Positions 15,352 through 16,549 of a stretch of DNA of 16,549 bases are shown here, in pieces. The notes beneath the pieces were generated by a model, which ran no database searches, was not told the DNA's origin, and saw only the letters and a list, made by a program, of their open reading frames with translations. The position numbers and the translations under genes were made by a program. Source of the stretch: Bacteroidales bacterium (lineage in GTDB: Bacteria; Bacteroidota; Bacteroidia; Bacteroidales; UBA7960); NCBI GenBank assembly GCA_007132395.1, contig SLOR01000268.1, positions 1-16,549 of the forward strand. Reading direction: 5' to 3'. Each line of letters opens with the position of its first letter. The stretch's first letter is position 1.

Positions 15352-16284
15352 TTACTCGGAGATTTGGTTGTAAAGGAGGTCGGCCAATACACCTTCCTTA
15401 AGGGCATAGCTAGAGTAGCTTAGCTGATCTATTTTGAAACGTTTTCTAATATAGCGGATAAAGATGCTCGCAAAAACAATGGTATCCACACGGTAATGCA
15501 CAAGCCCGTTCATCTTCCTGCGCTCGTCTTCAGTACTGGCAAGTAGCTTTCGATGAAGAGTTTTGAGCTCATCATTATTGAAGGTATATAACTTCTCAAT
15601 GGGGTTGCTTTCATTTTTATCTGCCCTAATCATTTCGGCCAGCGATTCAAAAGAACCTGAGCAACCGATAAGGCTGTTAACTCTGACATTCTTCAGCTGT
15701 GCTTTGAGAGGTTGAAGCAATTCACGGAAGTGTTCTTTAACCAGCTCAATTTGCTCGGGGGTAATGGGATCAGAGGGTTGGAATACTTCCAGTAACCGCG
15801 CTGCTCCCAAATCAAAACTTTTTTTCCAGATTACCTGATTGTTTTCGGCAATAATGAATTCAGTGCTGCCTCCGCCAATGTCCATAACCAATACGGGGTG
15901 GTTGATGTTATTCAGGGCAAGGTTTACACCCTTGAAAATATATTGGGCTTCGGTATCACCATTAAGTACCTGTATGATAACCCCGGTTTTATCATGAATT
16001 TTCTTTACAAAATCGGGCCCGTTGAGGGTGCTTCTAATGGCTGCAGTGGCAAAAGCCTGGATAGTATCCGCTTTGTATTTGCGTGCAATATCTACAAACT
16101 CTATAAATGTGTTGATGCCTCTGTCAAAAGGTTTTTTTGCAATTTTGTTGTCGGCTAATCCCCCTTCTGCAAGTTTTACGCTTTTCTTGGTATTTAAAAG
16201 AATGTAGTATTCTCCCCCGGGGCGGATATCTGCAATGAGCAAATTAAACGTATTGGTACCACAGTCTATGATTGCTGCAATCAT
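15352..16284 (-). CDS. Ppx/GppA family exopolyphosphatase
   Basis: Members of this ASKHA-fold family hydrolyse inorganic polyphosphate or the 5' phosphate of pppGpp in the cytoplasm. The 310-residue protein carries the first phosphate-binding loop IIDCGTNTFNLLI (5-17), the catalytic Glu region NGDTEAQYIF (108-117) and the second loop MDIGGGSTEFI (134-144), followed by GCSGSFESLAEMI (207-219). It is the short two-domain form without the C-terminal HD region found in longer Ppx proteins. Sequence alone does not separate Ppx from GppA activity. It is followed at 22 bp by the sigma-54 regulator. A promoter-like box lies about 75 bp upstream. Confidence 0.94.
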   Translation of the reverse strand: MIAAIIDCGTNTFNLLIADIRPGGEYYILLNTKKSVKLAEGGLADNKIAKKPFDRGINTFIEFVDIARKYKADTIQAFATAAIRSTLNGPDFVKKIHDKTGVIIQVLNGDTEAQYIFKGVNLALNNINHPVLVMDIGGGSTEFIIAENNQVIWKKSFDLGAARLLEVFQPSDPITPEQIELVKEHFRELLQPLKAQLKNVRVNSLIGCSGSFESLAEMIRADKNESNPIEKLYTFNNDELKTLHRKLLASTEDERRKMNGLVHYRVDTIVFASIFIRYIRKRFKIDQLSYSSYALKEGVLADLLYNQISE

Positions 16285-16357
16285 TAATCTTGATATTTAG
16301 TAGGTTTTGTGCCCTATGGGAATTAAAGAATTACAGGACAAATATTTTAATTATATA

Positions 16358-16365
16358 CAAAGATA
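16358..16365 (-). promoter_or_regulatory. Bacteroidota -7 box upstream of ppx
   Basis: On the minus strand the sequence reads TATCTTTG, a perfect TAnnTTTG box. A CTTG (plus positions 16388-16391) lies 22 bp upstream as a weak -33 box. Transcription would start about 67-70 nt before the ppx ATG. Confidence 0.45.
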
Positions 16366-16390
16366 AAAAACCTTTGGCTGTATCTGCCAA
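16365..16390 (-). terminator. Possible terminator after the ABC permease fragment
   Basis: On the minus strand, TTGGC and GCCAA (5 bp) enclose a 7-base loop and are followed by AGG and a run of six T. The stem is short and could extend only with a bulge. It lies 31 bp after the permease stop and directly abuts the ppx -7 box, so termination and initiation elements are packed back to back. Confidence 0.35.
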
Positions 16391-16421
16391 GTTTTACTCC
16401 CACTGTTTTCGCCTGGTGCTG

Positions 16422-16549
16422 TCAGCCCTTATTTCTTATCCATTTCCACAACACTGCGTAGGAAATCCTTTTGCCATACATAAGAATACCGGTACGGTAT
16501 ATTTTGGCTGCCAGCCATGTTGTTCCAATAAAGCCCACTATCAGTAAGC
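16422..16549 (-). CDS. C-terminal end of an ABC-2 type transporter permease (partial)
   Basis: The last 41 codons of a minus-strand gene run in from the right edge and end in TGA at 16424-16422. The visible peptide has a hydrophobic stretch (LLIVGFIGTTWLAA), then KIYRTGILMYGKR, and ends WKWIRNKG. From memory this resembles the C-terminus of ABC-2/NatB-like permeases of Bacteroidota, where the last membrane helix is followed by a short basic tail with the KIYRxGILMYGK pattern. The 5' part lies outside the window. A 137-bp gap separates it from ppx. Confidence 0.7.
   Translation of the reverse strand, partial: LLIVGFIGTTWLAAKIYRTGILMYGKRISYAVLWKWIRNKG

Noticed and set aside
1..16549. CRISPR arrays, tRNA/rRNA genes, insertion sequences or phage genes
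   Set aside because: I saw no regularly spaced repeats, cloverleaf sequences, transposase motifs or terminal inverted repeats with target duplications.

Overview
The window looks like a chromosomal segment of a member of the Bacteroidota, probably Bacteroidales or Marinilabiliales. The evidence is a PorX regulator of the type IX secretion system (T9SS), a fused LpxC-FabZ enzyme, PorG-like (DUF6089-type) outer-membrane barrels, lipoprotein signal peptides, and several promoter-like TAnnTTTG boxes, which is the Bacteroidota -7 element. It holds 14 complete or nearly certain protein genes and one gene cut by the right edge. I found no rRNA, tRNA, CRISPR array or insertion sequence.

Left block (1-2015, minus strand): porX followed 8 bp later by tsaE, a typical housekeeping pair of the phylum. 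A 413-bp AT-rich gap (2016-2428) separates it from a plus-strand envelope block (2429-7980). That block runs HD-domain phosphohydrolase, lpxD, lpxC-fabZ, lpxA, and an ABC ATPase with no visible permease. It covers the early UDP-GlcNAc steps of lipid A synthesis (acyltransfer, deacetylation, second acyltransfer) plus the dehydratase that competes for the same 3-hydroxyacyl-ACP pool.

Middle, more lineage-specific block (7977-14126): on the minus strand, a soluble receiver-histidine kinase fusion followed by a serpin lipoprotein. Divergent from the kinase, on the plus strand, lie two PorG-like beta-barrel proteins in tandem and then a lipoprotein of the erythromycin esterase family. Nearly every product except the kinase is exported to the envelope. 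The block therefore reads as an envelope or protease-defence island controlled by, or at least sitting beside, a two-component sensor. That functional link is inference.

Right block (14148-16549, minus strand): the C-terminus of an ABC-2 type permease, then a Ppx/GppA phosphatase and, 22 bp later, an NtrC-like sigma-54 activator that has no DNA-binding domain.

The points most worth a second look are: the kinase H-box with Asp where Asn/Thr is expected; the serpin with a predicted basic P1 residue; the paired barrels with Arg/Pro-rich N-terminal segments and matching TTATATTTG promoter boxes; the HTH-less sigma-54 activator beside ppx; the ABC ATPase with altered Q- and H-loops; and an 18-bp-arm stem-loop in the lpxA leader.
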